This document shows, piece by piece, positions 24,587 to 31,912 of a stretch of DNA of 59,860 bases. The notes under the pieces are model-generated. The model saw nothing but the letters and a program-made list of their open reading frames with translations. It did no database searches and was not told the DNA's origin. Origin of the DNA: Bradyrhizobium sp. AUGA SZCCT0283 (GTDB lineage Bacteria; Pseudomonadota; Alphaproteobacteria; Rhizobiales; Xanthobacteraceae); NCBI RefSeq assembly GCF_018130385.1, contig NZ_JAFCLU010000037.1, positions 1 through 59,860 on the forward strand, given 5' to 3'. Within the stretch, counting starts at the first letter, position 1. Each line of letters starts with the position of its first letter. The translations under genes and the position numbers were made by a program.

Positions 24587-25359
24587 GACCGCGCACCCCG
24601 TTCCAGCGCATCGACGTCCAGCACGCCGAGAACCTTCTCTCGCGCGGCGATCTTCTCGTGCTCGATGCCCGCGACTTCAGCTCCTTCGAAAAGTCTAACG
24701 TCACCGGCGCGCAGCACGTTTCGTCTCACAACCTGTCCGCCCTTCTCGGCGCAACAGCCAGAACTCGGCCGATCCTGATCTACTGCTATCACGGCAACGC
24801 CAGCCGCGAATATGCGCAGATATTCTCCGACTTCGGATTCTCCGAGGTCTACAGTCTCGACGGTGGATATCAAGCCTGGTGCACCAGGCCTCCGGCTGGT
24901 GACAGCACTGGACCCGGCGCCGAATTGCAGCAATGGCGGGTCGCACAGCAATTCGCTTCAGCCGACGTCAACGCCACGACACCGCTGATGAAGGCCTCCC
25001 ATAATGGGGACGGCAAGATCGCTCGCCTGCTGATCGGGGCGGTCGCGCGAGCGAATGCACGAAACGCCGACGGCAACAACGCGTTGTGGGCCGCCTGCGT
25101 CGGCGGCCATCTGGACATGATTGACATGCTGGTCGAAGCCGGGATCGACATCGACAATCGAAATCACGATGGCGCGACGCCGCTGATGTACGCCGCCTCG
25201 TCGGGCAAGGCCGCAATGGTCGAGCGTTTGCTTGCAAAAGGGGCCGACGCCACCCTGGAAACGCCGGACGGTTTCTCGGCGCTTGACCTTGCGCAAACCG
25301 CCGAATGCCTCAAGCTTCTTCGCCCCAGGCGGCGGCTCAGCGCCGCGTCAGAACCATGA
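24583..25359 (+). CDS. Rhodanese-ankyrin fusion protein
   Basis: 258 aa. N-terminal rhodanese domain (residues ~8-105) with the active Cys 68 in YCYHGNASREYAQIF and a GlpE-like fold (LVLDARDFSSF, VYSLDGGYQAW), followed by three to four ankyrin repeats (about 130-240: TPLMKASHNGDG, NALWAACVGGHLDMIDMLVEAGID, TPLMYAASSGKAAMVERLLAKGAD). It would carry persulfide sulfur on Cys and bind a partner through the ankyrins. Coupled to the nitroreductase gene; its end overlaps the convergent ferredoxin gene by 23 bases. Confidence 0.85.
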   Translation: MRPRTPFQRIDVQHAENLLSRGDLLVLDARDFSSFEKSNVTGAQHVSSHNLSALLGATARTRPILIYCYHGNASREYAQIFSDFGFSEVYSLDGGYQAWCTRPPAGDSTGPGAELQQWRVAQQFASADVNATTPLMKASHNGDGKIARLLIGAVARANARNADGNNALWAACVGGHLDMIDMLVEAGIDIDNRNHDGATPLMYAASSGKAAMVERLLAKGADATLETPDGFSALDLAQTAECLKLLRPRRRLSAASEP

Positions 25360-25702
25360 CCAGGCGATCAACTCGTTTGCCTTGCTTGAAGTGCTGTTCC
25401 ACGATTTCGTCGATATCCTCCGGATTGGTCGGCCGATACCAGACGCCTTCGGGATAGACGACCATCAGCGGACCCGCCTTGCAGAATCCGAGGCAGCCTG
25501 AGGCCGTGAAGCCGATCTCGGCCAGTCCTTCCGTCTCGATCGCCTTGCCGAGTCGGTCCCATAGCGGTTGGGCGCCCACCGCCCCGCAGCTTCCGCGCGG
25601 ATGGCCGGGTGGACGCTGCGTATGGCAGGCAAAGATATGATGCTTGTAGACCTGAGGAAGCTCGAGACTGGATGCTTCCGCGATATCAGCCGTGTCTGTC
25701 AT
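25337..25702 (-). CDS. Thioredoxin-fold [2Fe-2S] ferredoxin
   Basis: 121 aa from the ATG at 25702, overlapping the glutaredoxin stop by 4 bases. Features: HIFACHTQRPPGHPRGSCGAVGAQPLWDRL, GFTASGCLGFCKAGPLMVVYPEGVWY. The C-x(~11)-C ... C-x3-C pattern matches the thioredoxin-like (Shethna-type) ferredoxins found near nif genes. It probably transfers electrons or protects nitrogenase. Third gene of bolA-grx-fdx under NifA control. Confidence 0.85.
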   Translation of the reverse strand: MTDTADIAEASSLELPQVYKHHIFACHTQRPPGHPRGSCGAVGAQPLWDRLGKAIETEGLAEIGFTASGCLGFCKAGPLMVVYPEGVWYRPTNPEDIDEIVEQHFKQGKRVDRLVMVLTRR

Positions 25703-26034
25703 GGCTTGGCCGTCGCAATACCCTTGTCGCTCAACAACGCCGTGAGCTCTCCGGCCTGAAACATTTCCCGCACGATGTCCGCTCCCCCCAGGAATTCTCC
25801 CTTGACGTAGAGTTGCGGGATTGTCGGCCAGCTCGAGAACGTCTTGATACCTTCCCGAATTTGTGGATCGGAGAGCACATCGACGCTTTTGAACGGCACC
25901 GCGAGACTGGAGAGAATCTGCACCACGGCTTTGGAAAATCCGCATTGCGGCGAGGCCGGAACGCCTTTCATGAACAGCACGACATCGCTGCTTGCGATCA
26001 CATCCTTGATACGCTCGGCCGTTGAACTCATCAT
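25699..26034 (-). CDS. Monothiol glutaredoxin (Grx4 type)
   Basis: 111 aa from the ATG at 26034, preceded by GAGGAG. It has the CGFS active site in GVPASPQCGFSKAVVQIL and the glutathione-binding WPTIPQLYVKGEFLGGADI. Monothiol glutaredoxins bind a glutathione-ligated [2Fe-2S] cluster and pair with BolA, which is encoded just upstream. A second housekeeping grxD is expected elsewhere, so this copy looks nif-dedicated. Confidence 0.92.
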   Translation of the reverse strand: MMSSTAERIKDVIASSDVVLFMKGVPASPQCGFSKAVVQILSSLAVPFKSVDVLSDPQIREGIKTFSSWPTIPQLYVKGEFLGGADIVREMFQAGELTALLSDKGIATAKP

Positions 26035-26089
26035 TTGTTTCTCCTCGACGGTTGATGATGCCCCCTCCGCCGGATGCCGATGACGACGG

Positions 26090-26323
26090 TCATTTCGGCG
26101 TGGCGGTTTCGAGGGCGAGTGCATGAAGGGCGCCGCCCATGTGTCCTTGCAGCGCGGTGTAGACCATCTGGTGCTGCTGGATCCGGCTCTTGCCCACGAA
26201 AGCCGCGGAGGTAACCCGCGCGCCGTAATGATCGCCGTCTCCGGCGAGATCGACGACAACGACCTGCGCATCGGGGAATGCCTGCTTGATAAGGCGCTCG
26301 ATGTCCGGTCCTGCCATTGCCAT
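26090..26323 (-). CDS. BolA-family protein
   Basis: 77 aa from the ATG at 26323. BolA fold: IERLIKQAFPDAQVVVVDLAGDGDHYGARVTSAAFVGKSRIQQHQMVYTALQGHM, with the His used for cluster co-ligation with Grx4. BolA-Grx4 heterodimers handle [2Fe-2S] transfer or iron sensing. It leads bolA-grx-fdx behind a sigma54 promoter at 26356-26372. Confidence 0.9.
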   Translation of the reverse strand: MAMAGPDIERLIKQAFPDAQVVVVDLAGDGDHYGARVTSAAFVGKSRIQQHQMVYTALQGHMGGALHALALETATPK

Positions 26324-26355
26324 CGCGTTCACTCCTGCTGCAACGACCACTCCCA

Positions 26356-26372
26356 TGCAAAGTCCAAACCAA
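26356..26372 (-). promoter_or_regulatory. Sigma54 promoter of bolA-grx-fdx
   Basis: Minus-strand TTGGTTTGGACTTTGCA: GG-N10-GC with TTGCA. It is 33 bases from the bolA ATG. Confidence 0.65.
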
Positions 26373-26478
26373 CTTGCCAACATCGCTTGAGGGGCGCCGG
26401 CGCTCCCGTTCCAACGGCTGCAGTGTCGGAAAGGAGCTCCCCGGTATTGCGTTATGAAGCGAAGAATACGTCGCGCAA

Positions 26479-26494
26479 TGTCGGGTTTGCGACA
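26479..26494. promoter_or_regulatory. NifA site in the bolA / yqeB-like divergent region
   Basis: TGTCGGGTTTGCGACA, exact TGT-N10-ACA, 107 bases from the leftward and about 130 bases from the rightward sigma54 element. The 359-bp region holds no gene. Confidence 0.75.
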
Positions 26495-26624
26495 CGGCAT
26501 GCCTGCGCTGTACCTGACATGACGCGCGTGGTTGCATCCCGACAAGACGGACTCGCGATATTCGGGCGGGAAATGCAGCCCGATCGCAGCGCTTTTTATC
26601 TCTTCTATTCTTGCTTCCCGTGGC

Positions 26625-26641
26625 TCGGCCCGGCTCTTGCT
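26625..26641 (+). promoter_or_regulatory. Sigma54 promoter of the yqeB-like operon
   Basis: TCGGCCCGGCTCTTGCT: GG 26627-26628, GC 26639-26640, 10 bases apart, with TTGCT. The ATG follows at 26683. Confidence 0.62.
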
Positions 26642-26682
26642 TTGCCAGGGGAACTCGAGCTCAGCCATGAGAACCCAATCGC

Positions 26683-27534
26683 ATGCGGCTTAATACACCT
26701 GATCGACTAGCCGTGATCCTCGGTACCAACGAGATTGCTTCCGCGGTCGCAGTACTGCTTCGGCGCGGAGGCTGTGGCGTGGTGCTGTCGCACGATCCGT
26801 TGCCGCCCGTGATCCGGCGAAAAATGGCTTTTCATGATGCGCTGTTCGACGATGCCGTCAGCGTCGCCGGCGTTGTCGCGCAGCGTGCCGACACCGGCTT
26901 TGAAATTCGCACGAACCTCGGCCGGGCTCCCGGCGTCATCGTCACCGAACTTGGGCTGCTCGACCTCATTGTTCTTCGCAGCCTCGACATTCTGATCGAT
27001 GCCAGGATGCAGAAATACCTTGCCACGCCCGATTTGCGCCGGCTCGCCCGGTTGACGATCGGTCTCGGCCCCGGGTTTTGCAGCGGCGCCAATTGCGACG
27101 TTGCCATCGAGACGCGGCCGGACAAGACGGGACAGATCATCCAGCATGGGCCGTCCGAGCCACCGGACGGCGTTTCGCGCCGGCTCGGAAGCCTTTGGGG
27201 CGAGCGCTTCGTTCGTTCGGAATTCTCCGGCCGCTGGAAGACGGCGATCGAGATCGGTACGCGTGTCTTCAAGGATTTCATCGTCGGTCATCTCGGAAAT
27301 ACCCCGGTGCGCGCTCCGTTTGACGGAATCCTGCGCGGCATCGTTCGCGACGGCACCGAGGTGCCCGCCGGCGTGAAGCTTCTGGAAATCGATTCCCGCG
27401 GACGCAAGGCGCACTGGACCGGCCTCGACAGTCGCGGCCGGCTCATTGCGAACGCCGTGGCGAAAGCCATTTCGCTTCAAGAAACCACGCCTCCCGAAAG
27501 TGCTGGCCGCGCGCTTCATCTCATCAAGCCGTAA
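26683..27534 (+). CDS. YqeB-type molybdenum-hydroxylase maturation protein
   Basis: 283 aa. N-terminal nucleotide-binding-like segment (LAVILGTNEIASAVAVLLRRGGCGVVLS), then the family stretch RLTIGLGPGFCSGANCDVAIETRPDKTGQIIQHG, and a C-terminal barrel-sandwich-like region (VRAPFDGILRGIVRDGTEVPAGVKLLEID). This matches the YqeB (EF2563) family tied to selenium-dependent molybdenum hydroxylases. No hydroxylase is encoded here, so in a nif island it may act in Mo handling. Leads a seven-gene rightward run. Confidence 0.7.
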   Translation: MRLNTPDRLAVILGTNEIASAVAVLLRRGGCGVVLSHDPLPPVIRRKMAFHDALFDDAVSVAGVVAQRADTGFEIRTNLGRAPGVIVTELGLLDLIVLRSLDILIDARMQKYLATPDLRRLARLTIGLGPGFCSGANCDVAIETRPDKTGQIIQHGPSEPPDGVSRRLGSLWGERFVRSEFSGRWKTAIEIGTRVFKDFIVGHLGNTPVRAPFDGILRGIVRDGTEVPAGVKLLEIDSRGRKAHWTGLDSRGRLIANAVAKAISLQETTPPESAGRALHLIKP

Positions 27535-27568
27535 CGATGCGCTTTTCGAACGACAATCCGGGCATCAC

Positions 27569-28048
27569 ATGGCCGACCTGTTTGCAGAACGCGATACGAT
27601 CAATTTCGGGGAGCTCCCTGAAGAGATCGACGCGCTGCTGCAGCAGGGAGTTGCGGTCTATCGTCACGATCACGCCGAGGCGGATCGGCTGTTCCGGCGA
27701 GCGCTCGCGGCGGCGCCGGCAGAGCTTCCGACCTACTTCTGCCTCTACAAGATTCACACTTATCAGGGTCATCTTGACGAAGCACAGACAGCCGCGGAGA
27801 GCGGCCTGCGCGAAGCCGCGAGACAGGCAGGATGGGACGCCGACTGGCGGCAATGGCAGCCCGAGGCCGTTGTTCCCGACGGACCCGGCCGATTTGCACT
27901 CTACACGCTGAAGGCGCTCGCTTTCATCCATCTCCGCCGGGACGACCGGAATTTGGCCAACCAGATGCTCGCAGCGTTGCGACAGTTGGATCCTGCCGGC
28001 GCCGTCGGATGGCCGGTCGTTGCGGCGCTGGCCGAGGGCGTTGGCTAA
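27569..28048 (+). CDS. TPR-like nif-associated protein, paralogue A
   Basis: 159 aa helical-repeat protein: QGVAVYRHDHAEADRLFRRALAAAPAELPTYFCLYKIHTYQGHLDEAQTAAESGLREAARQAGWDADWRQWQP, then FALYTLKALAFIHLRRDDRNLANQML. It shares layout and several motifs (FY/LYTLK-A, L..LDP) with the protein at 37276-37815 in the nifB operon. Similar genes occur beside nif genes in alphaproteobacteria. Probably a scaffold; role unknown. Confidence 0.65.
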   Translation: MADLFAERDTINFGELPEEIDALLQQGVAVYRHDHAEADRLFRRALAAAPAELPTYFCLYKIHTYQGHLDEAQTAAESGLREAARQAGWDADWRQWQPEAVVPDGPGRFALYTLKALAFIHLRRDDRNLANQMLAALRQLDPAGAVGWPVVAALAEGVG

Positions 28049-28129
28049 GAGCCGGGCTGGCATCGACCTTGCAGAGAATCACTCGCAAAGGATGGGATGG
28101 GGTGATGGTTGCAGGACGGAGGCAAGCGA

Positions 28130-28519
28130 ATGAGCCTGATGGAAGATCGCGGCATTGATGTCGCCTCACCAACACTTGCGGCCGGGGATACACAGGGCCC
28201 TCCCGCACCGGGCGCGGACAGCCTGACTGAAAGCATCATCGCGGCGCTGCGCACCGTGCATGATCCCGAGATACCCGTAAATATCTACGATCTTGGACTG
28301 ATTTACCGCATCGAGCCGAAACAACGGGGCCTCGTAGAAATCGACATGACGCTCACGGCGCCCGGCTGTCCCGTCGCTGGCGAAATGCTGAAATGGGTCG
28401 AGACGGCTGTCAGCGGCGTCGAGGGCATCAGTACCGTGGACGTCCACCTTGTGTTCGATCCGCCCTGGGACAAGTCGCGGATGTCGGAAGACGTGCAATT
28501 GGAGCTGGGCCTGATCTGA
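28130..28519 (+). CDS. SufT/MIP18-family Fe-S assembly factor (DUF59)
   Basis: 129 aa from the ATG at 28130, with GGAGG 9 bases upstream. DUF59 signature: IIAALRTVHDPEIPVNIYDLGLIYRIE and MTLTAPGCPVAGEM with the conserved Cys. SufT-like proteins help mature Fe-S proteins under iron limitation. The C-terminal FDPPWDKSRMSEDVQLELGL is typical. In the yqeB-like operon it would support nitrogenase-linked Fe-S supply. Confidence 0.88.
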   Translation: MSLMEDRGIDVASPTLAAGDTQGPPAPGADSLTESIIAALRTVHDPEIPVNIYDLGLIYRIEPKQRGLVEIDMTLTAPGCPVAGEMLKWVETAVSGVEGISTVDVHLVFDPPWDKSRMSEDVQLELGLI

Positions 28520-28560
28520 AATCCGCCTTTATCGCAACAGAACCGAGAGACGAGGACGTT

Positions 28561-29331
28561 ATGATCGAGCTGACTGCCGGCGATGGACACAAGTTTTCCG
28601 CCTATCGTGCCGATCCCGAAGGAGCTCCCAAAGGAGCGGTCGTCGTCGTGCAGGATTTCTTCGGCCTCAATACCCACATCCGAAAGATCACCGACGAGTT
28701 CGCCGCAAAAGGCTATCTCGCCATTGCACCTCCGCTCTTCGACTCCGTGAAACCGGATGTCGCACTGGGCTATGATGAAGGCAGCCTGGCCGAGGGGGTG
28801 GAGCTGACGCAGCAGGTCGGCACCGAGCGCGCGATCGGCGACATTCAGGGGGCGGTCGATGCCGTCAAGAGCGCGGGCAAGGTAACGGTCATCGGATATG
28901 GCTGGGGCGGATACCTCGCCTATGTCGCCGCCAACCGCGTCAATGGCGTCGCCTGTACCGTTGGGTATTGCGGCGATGGAATCGTCAACGACTACCGCGA
29001 AAAACGCAAGGTCCCGACCCTGCTGCACTTCGGCGAGAACGATCCGCGGATCCCCTTCGAGGACGTCGGCCAGTTTCGGTCCCACCGGCCGGACGTGAGC
29101 GCGTTCTCGTATCCGGGCGCGGCGCACGCGTTCAACTGCGACGACCGCGAGAGCTATCATGACGAGGCGGCCAAATCAGCGCTAGAGCGAACGCTGTTGT
29201 GGATCTCTCAGTATGTCGAGGGGCAACCCCCGATCGCCCTGAAGAACGCCGGCGCCTATGCCCAGGCCAAGGTCGAGAAGAAGAAGAAAAAGACGGAGGC
29301 CGCCAACGACCTCGGACCCCCGATGGATTGA
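28561..29331 (+). CDS. Dienelactone-hydrolase-like protein without nucleophile Cys
   Basis: 256 aa alpha/beta-hydrolase of the DLH family: VVVVQDFFGLNTHIRKITDEFAAKGYLAIAP. The nucleophile elbow reads IGYGWGGYLA, so the usual Cys (GYCxGG) is Gly 114, while the acid (D161 in ENDPRIPF) and His 189 (GAAHAFN) remain. A Lys-rich tail (KVEKKKKK) follows. Likely not a standard hydrolase; perhaps a binding protein. It starts 41 bases after sufT. Confidence 0.75.
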   Translation: MIELTAGDGHKFSAYRADPEGAPKGAVVVVQDFFGLNTHIRKITDEFAAKGYLAIAPPLFDSVKPDVALGYDEGSLAEGVELTQQVGTERAIGDIQGAVDAVKSAGKVTVIGYGWGGYLAYVAANRVNGVACTVGYCGDGIVNDYREKRKVPTLLHFGENDPRIPFEDVGQFRSHRPDVSAFSYPGAAHAFNCDDRESYHDEAAKSALERTLLWISQYVEGQPPIALKNAGAYAQAKVEKKKKKTEAANDLGPPMD

Positions 29332-29433
29332 CGCGGCCGCGATGCGGAGTGACCCGCCAGGACTTCGCTGCGAAGCCACCTGCGATCGCTCTGGGATCGT
29401 CGATCACCCGCCGGGCTGTGTGCAGAGAAAGCG

Positions 29434-29757
29434 ATGAGCGTTATCAAGCATGACTTCGGCAGCGAGGACCGCAAGGCGGTTCGACGTTTACGGACGGCTC
29501 TGGAGCTCGGGGCGCTGCACGAGGCCAACATTCGCAACAATCCCCTGCCATATCTGGAGCGGGCGAGCGAGCGAATCTTTCAGCTCGAAGAGATCCTGTT
29601 TGAGGCAGTTGAAGCGGCGACATCGGCATCGCCCGTCTCGTCCGAAACGATCAGCGTGAGCAAGGCGGAATACGATCGCTTTCTGGCTTGCCTCGCAATC
29701 ATCGAGAATGGATTGGCTCGGCTGGTCTCGGATGCTGAAGATCCGACATCCGCGTAG
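29434..29757 (+). CDS. Small hypothetical protein, nif island
   Basis: 107 aa, soluble, mostly helical and acidic in the C-terminal half (SVIKHDFGSEDRKAVRRLRT at the start, FQLEEILFEAVEAA in the middle). No family recognised. It lies 102 bases after the DLH-like gene on the same strand, with a small CTTCG-CTG-CGAAG hairpin between. Confidence 0.5.
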   Translation: MSVIKHDFGSEDRKAVRRLRTALELGALHEANIRNNPLPYLERASERIFQLEEILFEAVEAATSASPVSSETISVSKAEYDRFLACLAIIENGLARLVSDAEDPTSA

Positions 29758-29828
29758 GGCGGCTGGCCCGATGCCGATCGAGCCCATCACTGGTCAACGG
29801 CAAGCACCACTCAAGGGGAAGCATTTCG

Positions 29829-30074
29829 ATGTCGACTGCTGCAGGCTTCTTTATCGATTGGGATGGCAACGCGCGCTCAACGCTGGATCCCGGCGGCGGC
29901 TATCTTTGCGAGACCGATCCGATCGCCCGCTATGTGGCGGTCACCACCAGGGGCGGCACGCTCGTTCACGAAGGTACGTTCTACAAGAGCGTCGCTGACA
30001 TTGAGAAGGCAGGCATCAAGGCTTCGCTGGTTCCCGGTGCGCATCCATGGGGCTTGAAGCAAGACGGATTCTAG
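29829..30074 (+). CDS. Small hypothetical protein, nif island
   Basis: 81 aa, rich in Gly/Asp/Tyr: FFIDWDGNARSTLDPGGGYLC, YVAVTTRGGTLVHEGTFYKSV, and an AHPWGLKQDGF end. No cysteine cluster or known domain. A ribosome site (AAGGGGAAG) precedes the ATG. Adjacent to two other orphans; function unknown. Confidence 0.5.
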   Translation: MSTAAGFFIDWDGNARSTLDPGGGYLCETDPIARYVAVTTRGGTLVHEGTFYKSVADIEKAGIKASLVPGAHPWGLKQDGF

Positions 30075-30105
30075 CGACCGCGATACGACGGAAAGGAGAG
30101 AGCAG

Positions 30106-30345
30106 ATGCTTCCGACCACCATTGTCATCGACGAGGCGCCGCGGTGTGTCGTGCGCCCGACCGACACCAAGGACCTCAATCGCTTCATCCGCAATGGCAA
30201 GGCCTACCTGCTTGCCGACAACCCTGATGGCAAGATCACGCATCGCAATGCCGACGATTCCGAAGCCGCAAGATGGCGCAATGCGCTGGCGTTGCACAAG
30301 GCCTGGGGCGGCGCCGAAGAAGAGTTTTTCGGAACGCCGCTCTGA
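30106..30345 (+). CDS. Small hypothetical protein, nif island
   Basis: 79 aa. TTIVIDEAPRCVVRPTDTKD, then FIRNGKAYLLADNPDGKITHRNADD and LALHKAWGGAEEEFFGTPL. A good AAAGGAGAG ribosome site lies upstream. Not recognised. It ends the rightward run and is convergent with the haemoglobin gene, 25 bases away. Confidence 0.5.
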   Translation: MLPTTIVIDEAPRCVVRPTDTKDLNRFIRNGKAYLLADNPDGKITHRNADDSEAARWRNALALHKAWGGAEEEFFGTPL

Positions 30346-30370
30346 TCGAAGGGATAACTCACCACGCCGT

Positions 30371-30799
30371 TCAGGGGCGCGCGGTTCCTGCGTCGTGAGG
30401 GTTGCCGGCCTGGTTGCGCATCCAGTCGGCGAGCTTGGTCAGCGCGACGTCGAGCTCTTGCCGGGCCCCGCTGTCTGCCACCGTCTCCTCGAGCGCCCCG
30501 CGCATGCAGAGCAGCCAGGCATCGCGCTCGGCATTGCCGATCGCAAATCCCATGTGCCGCTGCCGGAGCCGCGGGTGGCCTTTTTCGGGAGAGTAGAGCT
30601 TCGGGCCGCCCGTCCATTCGCTCAGATATCGTTTCAGGACATTCTTGACCGGCCCAAGCTCCGGCGCGTGCATGGCCCGGATGACTCTGGCTTCGGGCAG
30701 TGCATCCATCCTGCTGTAGAAGGCCTCCACCAGCCGATCGATCGTGACGGCTCCGCCGACACGGTCGAACATCGATATTTCTGTTACCACCTCAGACAT
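30371..30799 (-). CDS. Group II truncated haemoglobin
   Basis: 142 aa 2-on-2 globin: FDRVGGAVTIDRLVEAFYSRM (B-helix Tyr region), then TGGPKLYSPEKGHPRLRQRHMGF, with the proximal His in RLRQRH, and WLLCM with the G8 Trp typical of group II. It would bind oxygen or NO. In a nif island the likely roles are oxygen or NO buffering near nitrogenase, or feeding terminal oxidases; neither is shown. Last gene of a leftward run 30371-32221. Confidence 0.88.
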   Translation of the reverse strand: MSEVVTEISMFDRVGGAVTIDRLVEAFYSRMDALPEARVIRAMHAPELGPVKNVLKRYLSEWTGGPKLYSPEKGHPRLRQRHMGFAIGNAERDAWLLCMRGALEETVADSGARQELDVALTKLADWMRNQAGNPHDAGTARP

Positions 30800-30846
30800 T
30801 ATTCACTCCGTGGACACCGCACAGGCGGTGACGATTGACGAAACGA

Positions 30847-31014
30847 TCATTCATCCATGCTCGGCAGCAGGATCACTTCAGCCGGTGCGCCCGCCCCCTG
30901 CTCCTCGATGAAATCGAGCCCGGCGACAAGCGACAATCCACCGCCGCTTTCCATTAGGACGACCGCGTCCTTCGGCATCTTCAGCAGCGCTTCCAGCAAC
31001 CCCGCGACCGTCAT
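30847..31014 (-). CDS. Very small hypothetical protein
   Basis: 55 aa from the ATG at 31014: MTVAGLLEALLKMPKDAVVL, then MESGGGLSLVAGLDFIEEQG and an acidic end. The frame opens further to 31074, but AGGAAGG just upstream supports 31014. Unknown family; a helix-strand mini-protein in a run of nif-linked genes. Confidence 0.5.
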   Translation of the reverse strand: MTVAGLLEALLKMPKDAVVLMESGGGLSLVAGLDFIEEQGAGAPAEVILLPSMDE

Positions 31015-31045
31015 GAGCCTTCCTGTTCTGTAATTCCTACCAATA

Positions 31046-31354
31046 TCATGCGCGCGAAACCGGCCCCGCCGCATTGTCGAAGATCAATTCGGCCGGCTCT
31101 TCGTCCAGCATCACAATTTCGGCGCGCTTCAGGGCGCCGTTATCGTGATATTCGTAGCGGTGCGACAGTTCAACTTCCCCATAGACGACCTTGTCGAAGC
31201 CGCTCAACGTCCCCGCGTTGTCAAAATAGGCGCGGATGAAGGTATTTCGGTGTGAGAGCCCCTCGGCCGGAATCGGGTTTACAAGATTAAACGGCAGTTT
31301 GATCCCGCTGTACGAGACGAAGAACCGGCACTCCCGATCGACAGTCTCCGTCAT
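31046..31354 (-). CDS. Small nif-associated protein (possibly DUF6156)
   Basis: 102 aa from the ATG at 31354. MTETVDRECRFFVSYSGIKL, then PFNLVNPIPAEGLSHRNTFIRAYFD, VVYGEVELSHRYEYHDNGALKRAEI. I recall similar proteins beside nif genes under a DUF label near 6156, but this is from memory. Single domain, no cofactor motif. It lies 47 bases after the Rieske gene. Confidence 0.5.
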   Translation of the reverse strand: MTETVDRECRFFVSYSGIKLPFNLVNPIPAEGLSHRNTFIRAYFDNAGTLSGFDKVVYGEVELSHRYEYHDNGALKRAEIVMLDEEPAELIFDNAAGPVSRA

Positions 31355-31401
31355 TCTTCGAGCCTCCGTTGCGGCCGTCGATTGGCCACTGTCCACCTTC
31401 A

Positions 31402-31851
31402 TCAATCCGGATGGATCATGATTTCCATGGTGTCGTCGAGTTCATCGAACGGATTTGGCATTCCGTCTTCCTCGACCAGCGCAACGCCGCAGAGGCAGAC
31501 GTCGCCATCAACCACGGCCAGTGCGATAGGCTCCAGGCTCTGGTCCTTGCACGGTCCATCGATACACAGCCCGGTCTCGATCTCGAAAATCGAACCGTGC
31601 CTGCCGCATTTCAGAAATGTTCTATCCGGCGTGAAGAAGTTTCCTTCCCCGAAATTCAGCCAGATGCCTTCATGCGGACAGGAATTGACATAGCCGAAAT
31701 AGCCGTTGGCGTGGGTCCGGGCGATGACGATCGGGAACGGCCGGCTCTCACCGGCCTCATTGATGCGTGACAGGCTGAAGGCCCTGGCATCGCCCGGCTC
31801 GATGCTATCGGCGGCGCAAACGGCGAAGACCTCAACTTTCCCTGACGACAT
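31402..31851 (-). CDS. Rieske [2Fe-2S] protein, paralogue A
   Basis: 149 aa soluble Rieske domain: CPHEG and CGRHG (C-x-H-x(~17)-C-x2-H) in NSCPHEGIWLNFGEGNFF and LKCGRHGSIFEIETGLCIDGPC. No membrane anchor or oxygenase catalytic domain. A paralogue sits at 46451-46870. Probably a small electron carrier serving nitrogenase or an accessory oxidoreductase. Confidence 0.88.
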   Translation of the reverse strand: MSSGKVEVFAVCAADSIEPGDARAFSLSRINEAGESRPFPIVIARTHANGYFGYVNSCPHEGIWLNFGEGNFFTPDRTFLKCGRHGSIFEIETGLCIDGPCKDQSLEPIALAVVDGDVCLCGVALVEEDGMPNPFDELDDTMEIMIHPD

Positions 31852-31912
31852 CTCCTGACCCCGTTTCCGTGAGCAGCACGCCCTTCACGCCTTGCCTGAC
31901 CTTTCACCTCGC

